64,000 nucleotides of DNA from Pseudorhodobacter sp. PARRP1. Lineage in GTDB: Bacteria > Pseudomonadota > Alphaproteobacteria > Rhodobacterales > Rhodobacteraceae. Positions 18,373-26,888 of the stretch are shown one piece after another. Each line of letters starts with the position of its first letter. Position 1 is the first letter of the stretch. The stretch is from assembly GCA_002256245.1 (NCBI GenBank), contig NKIU01000002.1, positions 62,001-126,000 of the forward strand, in the 5' to 3' direction. The notes below the pieces were generated by a model that saw nothing but the letters and a program-made list of their open reading frames with translations, was not told the DNA's origin and ran no database searches. The translations under genes were made by a program, and so were the position numbers.

Positions 18373-19248
18373 ATGTATAAACTTCGCCAAACCCTTGCCC
18401 GCGTCTATGCCGGCGCCTTCGTGTTCTACATGCTGATCCCCTTGGTGATCATGGCGGCGGCTGCGTTCAACGACAACAAAACGCCGTCGGTTGTGCCGTG
18501 GAAGGGCTTCACCTGGAAATGGTTTGAGGCCCTGTGGGCGGATGACCGGATGTGGCACGCCTTCCAGAACACCTTGCTGGTCGCCCTTGCGGTGGCGCTG
18601 ATTTCGGTGATCGTCGGCACCGCAGCGGCGATCCTGATCAACTCGGTTTCGGGCAATCTGCGCTCGGTGCTTTACGGCACGATGATCTCCACCATCCTGA
18701 TCCCCGGCGCTGTGATCGGGATTTCCACCATGATAATGTGGACCAAGATGGGCGGCGCGTTGTTTGGCGCGGAAAAGCCGTTCCCGTTCATTCCCGGCCT
18801 GCATCTGTCGGTGCTGGGGCAGGTCAGCTATATCGCGGCCATTGTGATGCTGCTGGTGCTGGCGCGGCTGCAAAGCTTTGATCAGGGGTTGGAAGAGGCA
18901 GCCCTTGATCTGGGTGCCACCCACGGCCAGGTGATGCGCCGCATCCTGCTGCCGCATCTTTATCCGGCGATCGGGGCAGGGGCGGCGGTGGCGTTCTTCC
19001 AATCCATCGAGAACTTCAACGTCACGCAATTCACCCGTGGCGGGGCCGATACGCTGACGGTCTATGTGTTCTCGAAGGTGCGCTCTGGCATCACGCCCAC
19101 CATCAACGCACTGGCGCTGATGCTGATCTGCGTCACGCTGGCGCTTGCGATTGTGTATGAGATCAAACGCCGCCGCAGCGCAAGCCTTGAGGCCGCGCGC
19201 GAGGCCGAAGCCCGCCGCGCTGCCGCCTTGGAAGAGGCTGTTATCTAA
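18373..19248 (+). CDS. Polyamine-type ABC transporter permease (PotC-like)
   Basis: A 291-residue inner-membrane permease. It has FNDNKTPSVVPWKGFTWKWFEALW after the first helix (typical of PotC) and the coupling loop EEAALDLGATHGQVMRRILLPHL. The C-terminus ends in a charged, alanine-rich cytoplasmic helix (RRRSASLEAAREAEARRAAALEE). It is the last gene of the operon; a strong terminator follows. Confidence 0.9.
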   Translation: MYKLRQTLARVYAGAFVFYMLIPLVIMAAAAFNDNKTPSVVPWKGFTWKWFEALWADDRMWHAFQNTLLVALAVALISVIVGTAAAILINSVSGNLRSVLYGTMISTILIPGAVIGISTMIMWTKMGGALFGAEKPFPFIPGLHLSVLGQVSYIAAIVMLLVLARLQSFDQGLEEAALDLGATHGQVMRRILLPHLYPAIGAGAAVAFFQSIENFNVTQFTRGGADTLTVYVFSKVRSGITPTINALALMLICVTLALAIVYEIKRRRSASLEAAREAEARRAAALEEAVI

Positions 19249-19252
19249 AGAC

Positions 19253-19280
19253 AAAAGGCCCGGATCGCTCCGGGCCTTTT
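19253..19280 (+). terminator. Rho-independent terminator of the polyamine-type ABC operon
   Basis: AAAAGGCCCGGA (19253-19264) and TCCGGGCCTTTT (19269-19280) form a perfect 12-bp stem with a TCGC loop, 5 nt after the permease stop. The A/T ends make it usable from both strands. Confidence 0.88.
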
Positions 19281-19326
19281 GCCAACACGCGGGGAGGGCA
19301 AAGCCCCCCCCGCACCCTCCCGGTTC

Positions 19327-20565
19327 TTAGAAAAACGCCTGCAATCCCGTGACAGCCCGCCCCAGGATCAGCGCATGCACGTCATGCGTGCCTTCATAGG
19401 TGTTGACCGTCTCAAGGTTCACCATGTGGCGCATGATCTGGTAATCTTCCTGAATGCCGTTGCCGCCATGCATGTCGCGCGCCCATCGGGCCGCATCCAG
19501 CGCCTTGCCGCAGTTGTTGCGCTTGACGATAGAGATCATCTCGGGCGCGGCATTCGCCTCGTCCAGCAGGCGACCCACCCGCAACGATGCCTGCATGCCA
19601 AGGCTGATTTCGGTCAGCATATTCGCCAGCTTCAACTGATAAAGCTGCGTCTGCGCCAAGGGCTTGCCGAACTGCTTGCGGTCCAGCCCATACTGACGTG
19701 CCGCATGCATGCAGAACTCGGCCGCGCCCAGCACGCCCCATGAAATGCCATAGCGTGCGCGATTGAGGCAACCAAACGGCCCCTTCAGCCCTTCGACATG
19801 CGGCAGCAGCGCATCGTCGCCGACTTCGACATCCTTCATCACGATCTCGCCGGTGATCGAGGCGCGCAACGAAAGCTTGCCGCCGATCTTCGGGGCAGAC
19901 AGCCCCTTCATGCCCTTTTCCAGCACGAAACCCTTGATCTTGCCGCCATGCGCCTCGGATTTCGCCCAGACCACGAACACATCCGCGATTGGCGCGTTGG
20001 AAATCCACATCTTGGCGCCGTTCAAAACGTAGCCGTTGGCGGTTTTTTTCGCCACGGTCTTCATGCCCGCAGGGTCGCTGCCCGCATCAGGTTCGGTCAG
20101 ACCAAAGCAACCGATCCATTCGCCCGACGACAATTTCGGCAGGTATTTCATCCGCTGCGCCTCGGTGCCGTAGGCATAGATCGGATACATCACCAGCGAT
20201 GATTGCACCGACATCATGCTGCGATAGCCCGAATCCACCCGCTCCACTTCCCGCGCGATCAGACCATAGGCGACATAAGACGCGCCCAAACCGCCGTATT
20301 GCTCGGGCACGGTGACGCCCAGCAGCCCCATCTCGCCCATCTCGCGGAAGATCGCCGGATCGGTCGATTCCTCGCGGTAAGCCGCAATCACCCGCGGTTG
20401 CAGCTTTTCCTGCGCATAGGCGCGCGCCCCGTCGCGCAGCATACGTTCTTCCTCGGTCAGCTGATCTTCCATGCGGAACGGGTCTTGCCAATCAAACCGG
20501 CCCAGATCGGGGGCATCCTTGGCTTTCAGCTTCGGTTTCTCACTGATTGCAGAGCTGTGGTCCAT
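19327..20565 (-). CDS. gcdH: Glutaryl-CoA dehydrogenase / acyl-CoA dehydrogenase
   Basis: A 412-residue FAD enzyme that oxidises and decarboxylates glutaryl-CoA to crotonyl-CoA in lysine/tryptophan breakdown. GcdH-type features are [28 protein letters not shown] near the N-terminus, [13 protein letters not shown], and the C-terminal [20 protein letters not shown] containing the catalytic Glu. The start is the ATG ending at 20565, preceded by TAGGAGACC. It is divergent from a LysR gene, an arrangement also described for gcdH in other proteobacteria. Ordinary acyl-CoA dehydrogenases lack this C-terminal signature. Confidence 0.88.
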   Translation of the reverse strand: MDHSSAISEKPKLKAKDAPDLGRFDWQDPFRMEDQLTEEERMLRDGARAYAQEKLQPRVIAAYREESTDPAIFREMGEMGLLGVTVPEQYGGLGASYVAYGLIAREVERVDSGYRSMMSVQSSLVMYPIYAYGTEAQRMKYLPKLSSGEWIGCFGLTEPDAGSDPAGMKTVAKKTANGYVLNGAKMWISNAPIADVFVVWAKSEAHGGKIKGFVLEKGMKGLSAPKIGGKLSLRASITGEIVMKDVEVGDDALLPHVEGLKGPFGCLNRARYGISWGVLGAAEFCMHAARQYGLDRKQFGKPLAQTQLYQLKLANMLTEISLGMQASLRVGRLLDEANAAPEMISIVKRNNCGKALDAARWARDMHGGNGIQEDYQIMRHMVNLETVNTYEGTHDVHALILGRAVTGLQAFF

Positions 20566-20656
20566 CGCAGGTCTCCTAAGGTTTTGCCAAGTATATTGCA
20601 CGATTCCGCAAAAACGCCTAACGAGGTTCTGACACAAAAGCATGAGGAAACCTCAT

Positions 20657-21541
20657 ATGATCTCGCGACGCTATCTGCCGTCGATGCCGTCCTTGCTGGC
20701 GCTCGAGGCGGTGGATCGTCTGGGCTCGGCCTCTGCCGCAGCGGCCGAGTTGCATCTGACCCAAGGCGCGATCTCGCGGCAGTTGCAGGTGCTGGAAGGG
20801 CAGTTGGGCCTGTCGCTGATCATCCGCGACAAACAGCGCCTGCGGCTGACGCCTGCGGCACAGGATTACTGCCGCGAAATCCGCCGCGCTTTGCAAGCGC
20901 TTAGCCAAGCCAGCCTGACGCTGCGCGCCAATCCCAACGGCGGCACGCTCAATCTGGCGATCCTTCCGGCGTTCGGGATGCACTGGCTGGCCCCCCGGCT
21001 TGCGGGGTTCGCGGCCCAGCATCCAGAGGTCACCGTCAACCTGTCCACCCGCCTGCAACCCTTCGATTTCGCAACCAGCCATTTTGACGCCGCCATCCAT
21101 TATGGCCGCCAAGATTGGCCGGGGGTCGCCTATCTGCCGCTGATGGCCGAAGAATTGCTGGCGGTGGCAGCACCCGGCCTGCTGAAAACGCCGATTGCAT
21201 CGGCAAATGACATTCTCTCATACCCCCTGCTGCAACTGGAAAGCCGCACCGGTGATTGGGGCCGCTGGCTGGCGCATCACGATCTGCCGGGCCAGCGCCC
21301 GCCCGCCATGCTGTTCGACCAGTTTGCCACCATGACCCAAGGCGCGATCCACGGCCTTGGCATCGCACTTTTGCCGCTCTATCTCATCACGCGCGAGTTG
21401 GCCGAAAACCGCCTGACCGCCGCTTTCGGACCCGCCATCCCGTCGCTTGGCAGCTATTATCTGGTCTGGCCGAAAGACGCCGCCCCGCGCGCGCCCCTCA
21501 CCGCGTTCCGCACATGGATCACCGCCGAGCGTGATGCCTAA
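20657..21541 (+). CDS. LysR-family regulator (GcvA-like), probable gcdH regulator
   Basis: A 294-residue LysR regulator. Helix-turn-helix at about residues 18-47 (LGSASAAAAELHLTQGAISRQLQVLEGQ); the remainder is the effector domain. The LPSMPSLLALEAVDRLGSASAAA start is typical of the GcvA-like subgroup. The ATG at 20657 lies 7 nt after GAGGAA; the upstream ATG at 20642 lacks an RBS. The 91-bp gap to gcdH contains a dyad TTTTGC (20582-20587) and GCAAAA (20608-20613) that may be its operator. Confidence 0.85.
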   Translation: MISRRYLPSMPSLLALEAVDRLGSASAAAAELHLTQGAISRQLQVLEGQLGLSLIIRDKQRLRLTPAAQDYCREIRRALQALSQASLTLRANPNGGTLNLAILPAFGMHWLAPRLAGFAAQHPEVTVNLSTRLQPFDFATSHFDAAIHYGRQDWPGVAYLPLMAEELLAVAAPGLLKTPIASANDILSYPLLQLESRTGDWGRWLAHHDLPGQRPPAMLFDQFATMTQGAIHGLGIALLPLYLITRELAENRLTAAFGPAIPSLGSYYLVWPKDAAPRAPLTAFRTWITAERDA

Positions 21542-21625
21542 AATTTGGCTTAAAGTGTCATCCTCTCTGCTCAAATATCCTCGGGGTGAGCGCGGCCACG
21601 CGCGAGGGGGGCGAGCCCCCCTTGC
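21542..21625 (+). repeat. Dispersed intergenic repeat, copy 3, with terminator hairpin
   Basis: TCATC-N10-AAATATCCT (21560-21583) is followed by a hairpin GGGGGGC-GA-GCCCCCC (21606-21621) and TTGCTTTT. It probably terminates the LysR gene transcript. Confidence 0.7.
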
Positions 21626-21673
21626 TTTTGATCAAACCCCCCGCCACTCTGCCGCCAAACAAAGGGGCCAACC

Positions 21674-23059
21674 ATGCAACCCAACCATATCGGCGATGTG
21701 TCGTTCTGGTATGCCGACATCGGCCTGCCGCAATCCCGCCGCCCCAGCCTCAGCCAAGATACCAGCGCCGACGTAGCCATCATCGGCGCGGGCTTTACCG
21801 GGCTTTGGACCGCCTATTATCTGAAAAAGGCAAATCCCGGCCTGAATGTGCTGGTGATCGAGAAAGAATTCGCAGGTTTTGGTGCATCGGGCCGCAACGG
21901 CGGCTGGTGCATGGGCACTTTCGCATGGAACCACGAAGCCTATGCCCGCGCCACCAGCCGCGAGGCGGTGTTGGAGATGGTGCGCGAGTTGGAAACCACC
22001 GTCCCCGAAATCACCCGGATCTGCGCGGAAGAAGGCATCGACGCCGACATCATCCCGTCCGAAGAACTCATGCTCGCCACCAACCCCGCCCAACTGGCCC
22101 GCATGCACGACGCCATCGCGCATCACAAACTTTGGGGCAACGCCCACCGCGTCCGCGAACTGTCCCCGGCGGAAGTCAAACAGCGCATCACCGCGCCGAA
22201 CGTGCTGGGCGCGATGGTTGTCTCTGGCATGGCGCGCATCCAGCCCGCCAAACTGGTGCGCGGTCTGGCGGAGGCTTGCGAGCGGATGGGCGTGCGCATC
22301 GCCGAAGCCACCGAGGTTCTCAGCTACGACCAAGGCGAAATCCGCACGCCGCACGCCCGCGTCACCGCCTCGATCATCCTGCGCTGCACTGAAGGCTTCA
22401 CCGCCACGCTGCCGGGGCACAAACGCGAATGGCTGCCGCTGAACTCGGCGCAAATCGCCACCGTCCCCCTGCCGCCCGAAGTCTGGGAGAAAATCGGCTG
22501 GGACGGGCACGAGTTGATCGGCGACATGAACAACGCCTATTGCTACTGCCAGCGCACGCGCGAAGGCCGCATCACCGTCGGCGCGCGCGGCGTGCCCTAT
22601 AAGTATGCCTCACAAATGGATAAAAACGGCGAACCCGATGCCGAAACCATCCGCCGCCTGACCGAAGTGCTGCACACGCATTTCCCCGAAGCCGCCGCCT
22701 ATCCCATCGACCACGCCTGGTGTGGTGTGATCGCCGTGCCGCGCGACTGGTGCGCCACGGTCGGGCTAGACCGTGCAACCGGCCTCGGCTGGGCCGGCGG
22801 CTATGTCGGCACCGGTGTGTCAACCGCCAACCTTGCAGGCCGCACCCTTGCCGATCTCGCACTGGGCCGCGACAGCAAAATCGCCAAATTCCCATGGGTC
22901 AACCGCCGCGTGCGGCAATGGGAGCCGGAACCCTTCCGCTGGTTCGGCGTGCATCTGATGTATAAACTCTTGCGCATCGCGGATCGGCGAGAGGCCAGGC
23001 TTGGCATCCCGCCGTCAAAATTCGCAGCCTTTGGCAACTGGCTGACCGGGCGCCACTAG
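21674..23059 (+). CDS. FAD-dependent oxidoreductase (DAO family, PuuB-like)
   Basis: A 461-residue flavoprotein of the D-amino-acid-oxidase fold. The nucleotide-binding motif is VAIIGAGFTGLWTAYYLKK. FAGFGASGRNGGWCMG is typical of gamma-glutamylputrescine oxidase-like and related amine oxidases. The C-terminal GLGWAGGYVGTGVSTANLAGRTLADL closes the FAD site. It starts after a repeat element and stands alone between the LysR gene and a convergent hydrolase. Near a polyamine-type transporter and dadA it plausibly oxidises an imported amine; the substrate is inferred only. Confidence 0.8.
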   Translation: MQPNHIGDVSFWYADIGLPQSRRPSLSQDTSADVAIIGAGFTGLWTAYYLKKANPGLNVLVIEKEFAGFGASGRNGGWCMGTFAWNHEAYARATSREAVLEMVRELETTVPEITRICAEEGIDADIIPSEELMLATNPAQLARMHDAIAHHKLWGNAHRVRELSPAEVKQRITAPNVLGAMVVSGMARIQPAKLVRGLAEACERMGVRIAEATEVLSYDQGEIRTPHARVTASIILRCTEGFTATLPGHKREWLPLNSAQIATVPLPPEVWEKIGWDGHELIGDMNNAYCYCQRTREGRITVGARGVPYKYASQMDKNGEPDAETIRRLTEVLHTHFPEAAAYPIDHAWCGVIAVPRDWCATVGLDRATGLGWAGGYVGTGVSTANLAGRTLADLALGRDSKIAKFPWVNRRVRQWEPEPFRWFGVHLMYKLLRIADRREARLGIPPSKFAAFGNWLTGRH

Positions 23060-23068
23060 GCCCGGCGA

Positions 23069-23956
23069 TCAGGCCAGATTGGCGCGGAAAAACGCCACCG
23101 TCCGCTCCCAAGCCAATTCCGCCGCCGCCTTGTCATAACGCGGCGTGGAATCGTTGTGAAAGCCGTGGTTGACGCCCGGATAAATGAACGCCTCATAGCG
23201 CGTGCCCGCCGCCTTCAGCGCCGCCTCATAGGCGGGCCAGCCCTCATTCACGCGGGTATCCAACTCGCCATAATGCAGCAAAAGCGGGCATTTGATCTTT
23301 GCCACATCCTCGGATTTCGGCTGCATCCCGTAGAACGGCACTGCGCCGCCCAATTCCGGATAGGCCACCGCCGCCGCATTGGAAACGCCACCGCCATAGC
23401 AGAACCCGGTGATGCCCACCTTGCCGGTCGAGGCCTCATGCGCCATCATCCACTCAATCGCCGCGAAGAAATCATTCATCAGCTTTTCAGGATCAACCTT
23501 GGCTTGCAGCGCCTTGCCTTCCTCGTCATTGCCGGGATAGCCGCCCACGCTGCTCAACCCATCCGGGGCGAGTGCCAGAAACCCCGCCTTGGCCAAGCGC
23601 CGCGCCACATCTTCAATATAGGGGTTCAGCCCGCGGTTCTCATGCACCACCACCACCGCAGGCAGCTTGCCCGCCGCCGCCGCAGGCCGCACCAGATAGC
23701 CGCGCACGTCGCCATTGCCGTTGGGCGAGGGGTAGGTGACATAATCCGCGACAATCTCGGGGTCATTGAAGCTGACCTGCTCGGCCAAAGCATAGTTGGG
23801 CGACATCATCCCCAACACCGCCGCCGCCGTCAGCCCACCCACGGTAAAGCGCCCGGCCTTCTCCAGAAACTCACGTTTGGAAATCTTGCCATGGGCGTAA
23901 AAGTCGTAAAGCTCCAGCAACTCGGGGCTGAAGTCCTTCGCGGTCATCCGTGTCAT
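23069..23956 (-). CDS. Dienelactone hydrolase family protein with N-terminal export-like segment
   Basis: A 295-residue alpha/beta hydrolase of the DLH family. The catalytic Cys is in [11 protein letters not shown], Asp in [11 protein letters not shown] and His in [11 protein letters not shown]. Residues about 28-60 ([23 protein letters not shown]) resemble a Tat/Sec export signal sitting after a 25-residue leader, as in related periplasmic DLH proteins. The natural substrate is unknown; family members hydrolyse dienelactones or other esters. It converges with the flavoprotein gene, leaving a 9-bp gap. Confidence 0.82.
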   Translation of the reverse strand: MTRMTAKDFSPELLELYDFYAHGKISKREFLEKAGRFTVGGLTAAAVLGMMSPNYALAEQVSFNDPEIVADYVTYPSPNGNGDVRGYLVRPAAAAGKLPAVVVVHENRGLNPYIEDVARRLAKAGFLALAPDGLSSVGGYPGNDEEGKALQAKVDPEKLMNDFFAAIEWMMAHEASTGKVGITGFCYGGGVSNAAAVAYPELGGAVPFYGMQPKSEDVAKIKCPLLLHYGELDTRVNEGWPAYEAALKAAGTRYEAFIYPGVNHGFHNDSTPRYDKAAAELAWERTVAFFRANLA

Positions 23957-24049
23957 TGCATACTCCCTCTTGGTGAACTTGAAATGCTAGGGCGGATCGC
24001 GCCTGCGCCCAAACACGCCTGCGTGATCCAGCCGCCGATGGCGAGATCG

Positions 24050-24120
24050 CGCCAATTTGTCTAAAATTGTCATCCTCTCTGCTCAAATATCCCGGGGGTG
24101 AGGGGGCTGGCCCCCTCTGC
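24050..24120 (+). repeat. Dispersed intergenic repeat, copy 4
   Basis: TTTGTCTAAAATT, then TCATC-N10-AAATATCCC, then a hairpin AGGGGGC-TG-GCCCCCT (24101-24116). Its head is almost identical to copy 3. It lies between divergent genes, so termination cannot be its only role. Confidence 0.7.
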
Positions 24121-24169
24121 GACATCACACCCCCTCGCGCGGGCGCAAATTCTGCCCCACACTCTGCCC

Positions 24170-24616
24170 ATGCAAACAGCGCAGCTTCCAATCCCGCTTA
24201 GTCAACAGCTTCAGGGCAAAAACCTGATCGTGTTCGACGGCACATGCGTGTTTTGCTCGGCGTTCTTCCGCTTCATGTGGCGTCACGACCGCGCGCAAAA
24301 ATTCCACTACACCACCGCGCAAAGCCCGCTTGGCCAAGCCCTTTACGCCGCCCTCAACCTGCCGCTGACCGAATTTGAAACCAATCTGGTGATCACCCAC
24401 GGCCAGATCCATCAACGCCTTGATGCCTTCGCCGCCGCCATGGCCGAATTGCCGCTGCCATGGCGCTGGCTGCGCCACTGTCGCCTGCTGCCGGGCGTTG
24501 TCAAAGACGCAATCTACAAACCCATCGCCCGCAACCGCTACCGCATCTTTGGCCGCTACGATACCTGCCTGATCCCCGATGCCGCCCTCAAATCCCGGTT
24601 TCTTGACCTGACCTGA
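24170..24616 (+). CDS. DCC-family thiol-disulfide oxidoreductase-like protein (DUF393)
   Basis: A 148-residue cytoplasmic protein with the family motif DGTCVFC (Asp23, Cys26, Cys29), which gives the DCC family its name. The following helix carries FRFMWRHDRAQKF. A thioredoxin-like redox role is proposed for the family but not demonstrated generally. The ATG at 24170 was chosen because the family begins shortly before the DGxCxxC motif. It stands alone. Confidence 0.8.
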   Translation: MQTAQLPIPLSQQLQGKNLIVFDGTCVFCSAFFRFMWRHDRAQKFHYTTAQSPLGQALYAALNLPLTEFETNLVITHGQIHQRLDAFAAAMAELPLPWRWLRHCRLLPGVVKDAIYKPIARNRYRIFGRYDTCLIPDAALKSRFLDLT

Positions 24617-24698
24617 GTCCTGCACGCCACAGTCTGCCGCTATATGCAGTATCCCGCATCTGCCCCCTATGCGAAGCGTGGGCATTGGCGCTAGGGTC

Positions 24699-24707
24699 TG
24701 TGGATAA
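24699..24707 (-). promoter_or_regulatory. DnaA-box-like 9-mer upstream of nrdR
   Basis: TGTGGATAA on the plus strand is the complement of the consensus DnaA box TTATCCACA, 57 bp before the nrdR start. A single perfect 9-mer can occur by chance in a window this size. Confidence 0.3.
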
Positions 24708-24763
24708 CCCGGCAGCATAGCCGGGGCCGAGGCAGTCACAAATAACAAGCAAGGAGGGAGCCT

Positions 24764-25231
24764 ATGCGCTGCCCATTCTGCGGAAACGTCGATACGCAAG
24801 TCAAGGATAGCCGCCCCGCCGAGGATCACGTCTCGATCCGCCGCCGTCGCTTCTGTCCCGCTTGCGGTGGACGCTTTACCACCTACGAACGCGTTCAGTT
24901 GCGCGATCTGGTCGTCGTCAAAACCTCTGGCAAACGCGAGGATTTCGACCGCACCAAGCTGGAACGCTCAATCCGCATCGCCATGCAGAAACGCCCGATT
25001 GATCCCGAACGGATTGATCAGATGATTTCCGGCATCGTGCGCCGTTTGGAATCCCTCGGCGATACCGACATCTCGTCCAAGGTGATCGGCGAGATCGTGA
25101 TGGAATCTCTGGCCCGGATCGACACCGTGGCCTATGTGCGGTTTGCCAGCGTTTACAAGAACTTCCAGGCCGCCGATGATTTCGACCGCTTCGTGTCCGA
25201 ACTTCGCCCCGGCACTTCCGCGGAAGAGTGA
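24764..25231 (+). CDS. nrdR: Transcriptional repressor NrdR
   Basis: A 155-residue repressor of ribonucleotide reductase genes. It has an N-terminal zinc ribbon with Cys3, Cys6, Cys31 and Cys34 (MRCPFCGN and FCPACGGRF) followed by an ATP-cone domain (about 46-136; [23 protein letters not shown]) that senses ATP/dATP. GGAGGGAG precedes the ATG. The stop codon overlaps the GTG start of ribD (GTGA), a pairing widespread in bacteria. Confidence 0.95.
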   Translation: MRCPFCGNVDTQVKDSRPAEDHVSIRRRRFCPACGGRFTTYERVQLRDLVVVKTSGKREDFDRTKLERSIRIAMQKRPIDPERIDQMISGIVRRLESLGDTDISSKVIGEIVMESLARIDTVAYVRFASVYKNFQAADDFDRFVSELRPGTSAEE

Positions 25232-26313
25232 GCGACACCGAACACATGGCCCACGCCCTGCGCATTGCCGCGCGGGGCCTGGGCCGCACTTGGCCCAATC
25301 CGGCGGTGGGATGCGTGATCGTCCGCGACGGCATCATCGTCGGGCGCGGCTGGACGCAAGCCGGCGGGCGCCCGCATGCCGAGGTGATGGCGCTGGCCCA
25401 GGCGGGCGCTGCGGCACAGGGGGCCACCGCCTATGTCACGCTGGAACCCTGCGCGCATCACGGCAAAACCGGCCCTTGTGCCGCGGCTTTGGTCGCCGCT
25501 GGCATCGCCCGCGTCGTCTCGGCTCTGCAAGACCCTGATCCACGCGTCAGCGGCCGCGGCCACGCCATCCTGCGCGCGGCAGGCATCGCTGTCACCGAAA
25601 ACATCCTGCACCCCGAAGCCACCCGCGCCAACGCGGGCTTTCTCAAGCGCGTTACCCAAGGCCTGCCCTTCGTCACCCTGAAACTCGCCAGCACCCTCGA
25701 CGGCCGCATCGCCACCGCCACCGGCGAATCCCGCTGGATCACCGGGCCAGCCTCACGCCGCGCCGTCCATGCCATGCGGCTGAACCACGATGCCGTGCTG
25801 GTGGGCGCAGGCACCGCCCGCGCCGACGACCCCGATCTGACGGTGCGCGACATCGGTGCATCGCATCAACCGATCCGCATCGTGATGGACAGCCGCCTTA
25901 GCCACAGCCCCGCCAGCCGCTTGGGCCAAACCGCAAAGGCCTCTCCGGTCTGGATGCTGCACACCGATGCAGCCCCCGCCGAAGCCCGCGCGGCTTGGGC
26001 AGGGCAGGGCGCGATGCTGCTGGAAGTCGCCAGCGACAACAACCAGATCAACCCGCGCGCCGCCCTGCAAACCCTCGCAGCCCAAGGCCTGACCCGTATC
26101 TTCTGCGAAGGCGGCGGCACGCTTGCAGCCAGCCTGATCGCGGCGCACCTCGTCGATGACCTCGCCTTGTTCACCGCAGGGGCCTTGATCGGCGCCGATG
26201 GCCAACCCAGCCTTGCCGCGCTTGGCCTGACCGCCCTGAAAGACGCCCCCCGCCTGACCCTGCGCGAGACCAAAGCAACAGGACCAGAGGCCTATAGCCT
26301 CTGGTCCTTCTAA
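25228..26313 (+). CDS. ribD: Bifunctional riboflavin biosynthesis deaminase/reductase RibD
   Basis: A 361-residue enzyme catalysing two steps of riboflavin synthesis. The N-terminal deaminase domain has zinc/catalytic residues His50 and Glu52 (PHAEVMAL) and Cys75 and Cys84 ([11 protein letters not shown]). The C-terminal reductase domain shows [24 protein letters not shown] and [11 protein letters not shown]. It starts with GTG overlapping nrdR. No ribE or FMN riboswitch is adjacent. The last codons form a perfect terminator-like hairpin (separate entry). Confidence 0.93.
   Translation: MSDTEHMAHALRIAARGLGRTWPNPAVGCVIVRDGIIVGRGWTQAGGRPHAEVMALAQAGAAAQGATAYVTLEPCAHHGKTGPCAAALVAAGIARVVSALQDPDPRVSGRGHAILRAAGIAVTENILHPEATRANAGFLKRVTQGLPFVTLKLASTLDGRIATATGESRWITGPASRRAVHAMRLNHDAVLVGAGTARADDPDLTVRDIGASHQPIRIVMDSRLSHSPASRLGQTAKASPVWMLHTDAAPAEARAAWAGQGAMLLEVASDNNQINPRAALQTLAAQGLTRIFCEGGGTLAASLIAAHLVDDLALFTAGALIGADGQPSLAALGLTALKDAPRLTLRETKATGPEAYSLWSF
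26281..26310 (+). terminator. Terminator hairpin inside the 3' end of ribD
   Basis: GGACCAGAGGC (26281-26291) and GCCTCTGGTCC (26297-26307) form a perfect 11-bp stem with a CTATA loop, followed by TTCTAATTCTT, which includes the stop codon. The stem encodes the last residues GPEAYSLWS. Confidence 0.75.
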
Positions 26314-26324
26314 TTCTTAACCAT

Positions 26325-26372
26325 TCACATTGGCAAAAATACTCAGCCCGGAATGCCAAAGCATTCCGGGTA
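26325..26372 (+). repeat. Dispersed intergenic repeat, copy 5
   Basis: A variant head TTCACATTGGC followed by AAAAATACTC, then a perfect hairpin CCCGGAATGC-CAAA-GCATTCCGGG (26347-26370). It lies between convergent ribD and the glyoxalase-fold gene. Confidence 0.6.
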
Positions 26373-26405
26373 GCCGGAGGCCGCAACAGACGCCCCCGCC
26401 CGAAA

Positions 26406-26834
26406 TCACCAGCTGCCGGTGTTGCCCATGCTCGCCCACGGCTCTGCCGGGGCCAGCGCCGCGCCCTTCTGCAAAATCTCGATCGAGACGTTATCCGGCG
26501 AGCGCACAAATGCCATATGCCCATCGCGCGGCGGGCGGTTGATCAGCACACCATTGGCCGCCAGATGCGCGCAGGTGGCGTAAATGTCGTCCACCTCATA
26601 GGCGAGATGCCCGAAATGCCGGCTGTCAGACGGCAAACCCGCATCGCCATCCCAGTTATAGGTCAACTCGACCGGGCACTCCGGCTGACCGGGCGGCGCC
26701 ATGAACACCAGCGTAAACCGCCCCTTGTCATTGGTATAACGCTTGGTCTCCTCCAGCCCCAAAAGCCGGTAAAACGCCATCGAGGCGTCAAGATCCAGCA
26801 CCCGGACCATGGTATGCAAATAACGGATTGTCAT
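26406..26834 (-). CDS. VOC-family protein, lactoylglutathione lyase-like
   Basis: A 142-residue protein of the vicinal oxygen chelate (glyoxalase I) fold. It has the two repeats: N-terminal RYLHTMVRVLDLDASMAFYRLLGLEETKRY, and C-terminal HFGHLAYEVDDIYATCAHLAANGV. Probable metal ligands are His in LHTMVRV, Glu in VELTYNWD, His in FGHLAYEV and Glu in VSIEILQKG, which is the glyoxalase I set. ATG with GGAGAGA upstream. It may detoxify methylglyoxal; no glutathione-specific evidence was seen. Confidence 0.78.
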   Translation of the reverse strand: MTIRYLHTMVRVLDLDASMAFYRLLGLEETKRYTNDKGRFTLVFMAPPGQPECPVELTYNWDGDAGLPSDSRHFGHLAYEVDDIYATCAHLAANGVLINRPPRDGHMAFVRSPDNVSIEILQKGAALAPAEPWASMGNTGSW

Positions 26835-26888
26835 GTGTCTCTCCTTTGTCTGCCGCAACCTAGCAGGCCATCCGGGAAAGGCGAGGGG

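Noticed and set aside
17149-19254. 701-residue open frame on the minus strand opposite the permease genes
   Set aside because: Shadow of the PotA/B/C-like genes, which have clear motifs and starts. The antisense product is Gln/His/Arg-rich low complexity.
24699-24707. Replication origin at the DnaA box
   Set aside because: A single 9-mer with no cluster, no AT-rich unwinding region and no origin-linked genes.
25100-25228. FMN riboswitch for ribD
   Set aside because: ribD starts inside nrdR with no leader, so there is no room for a riboswitch.
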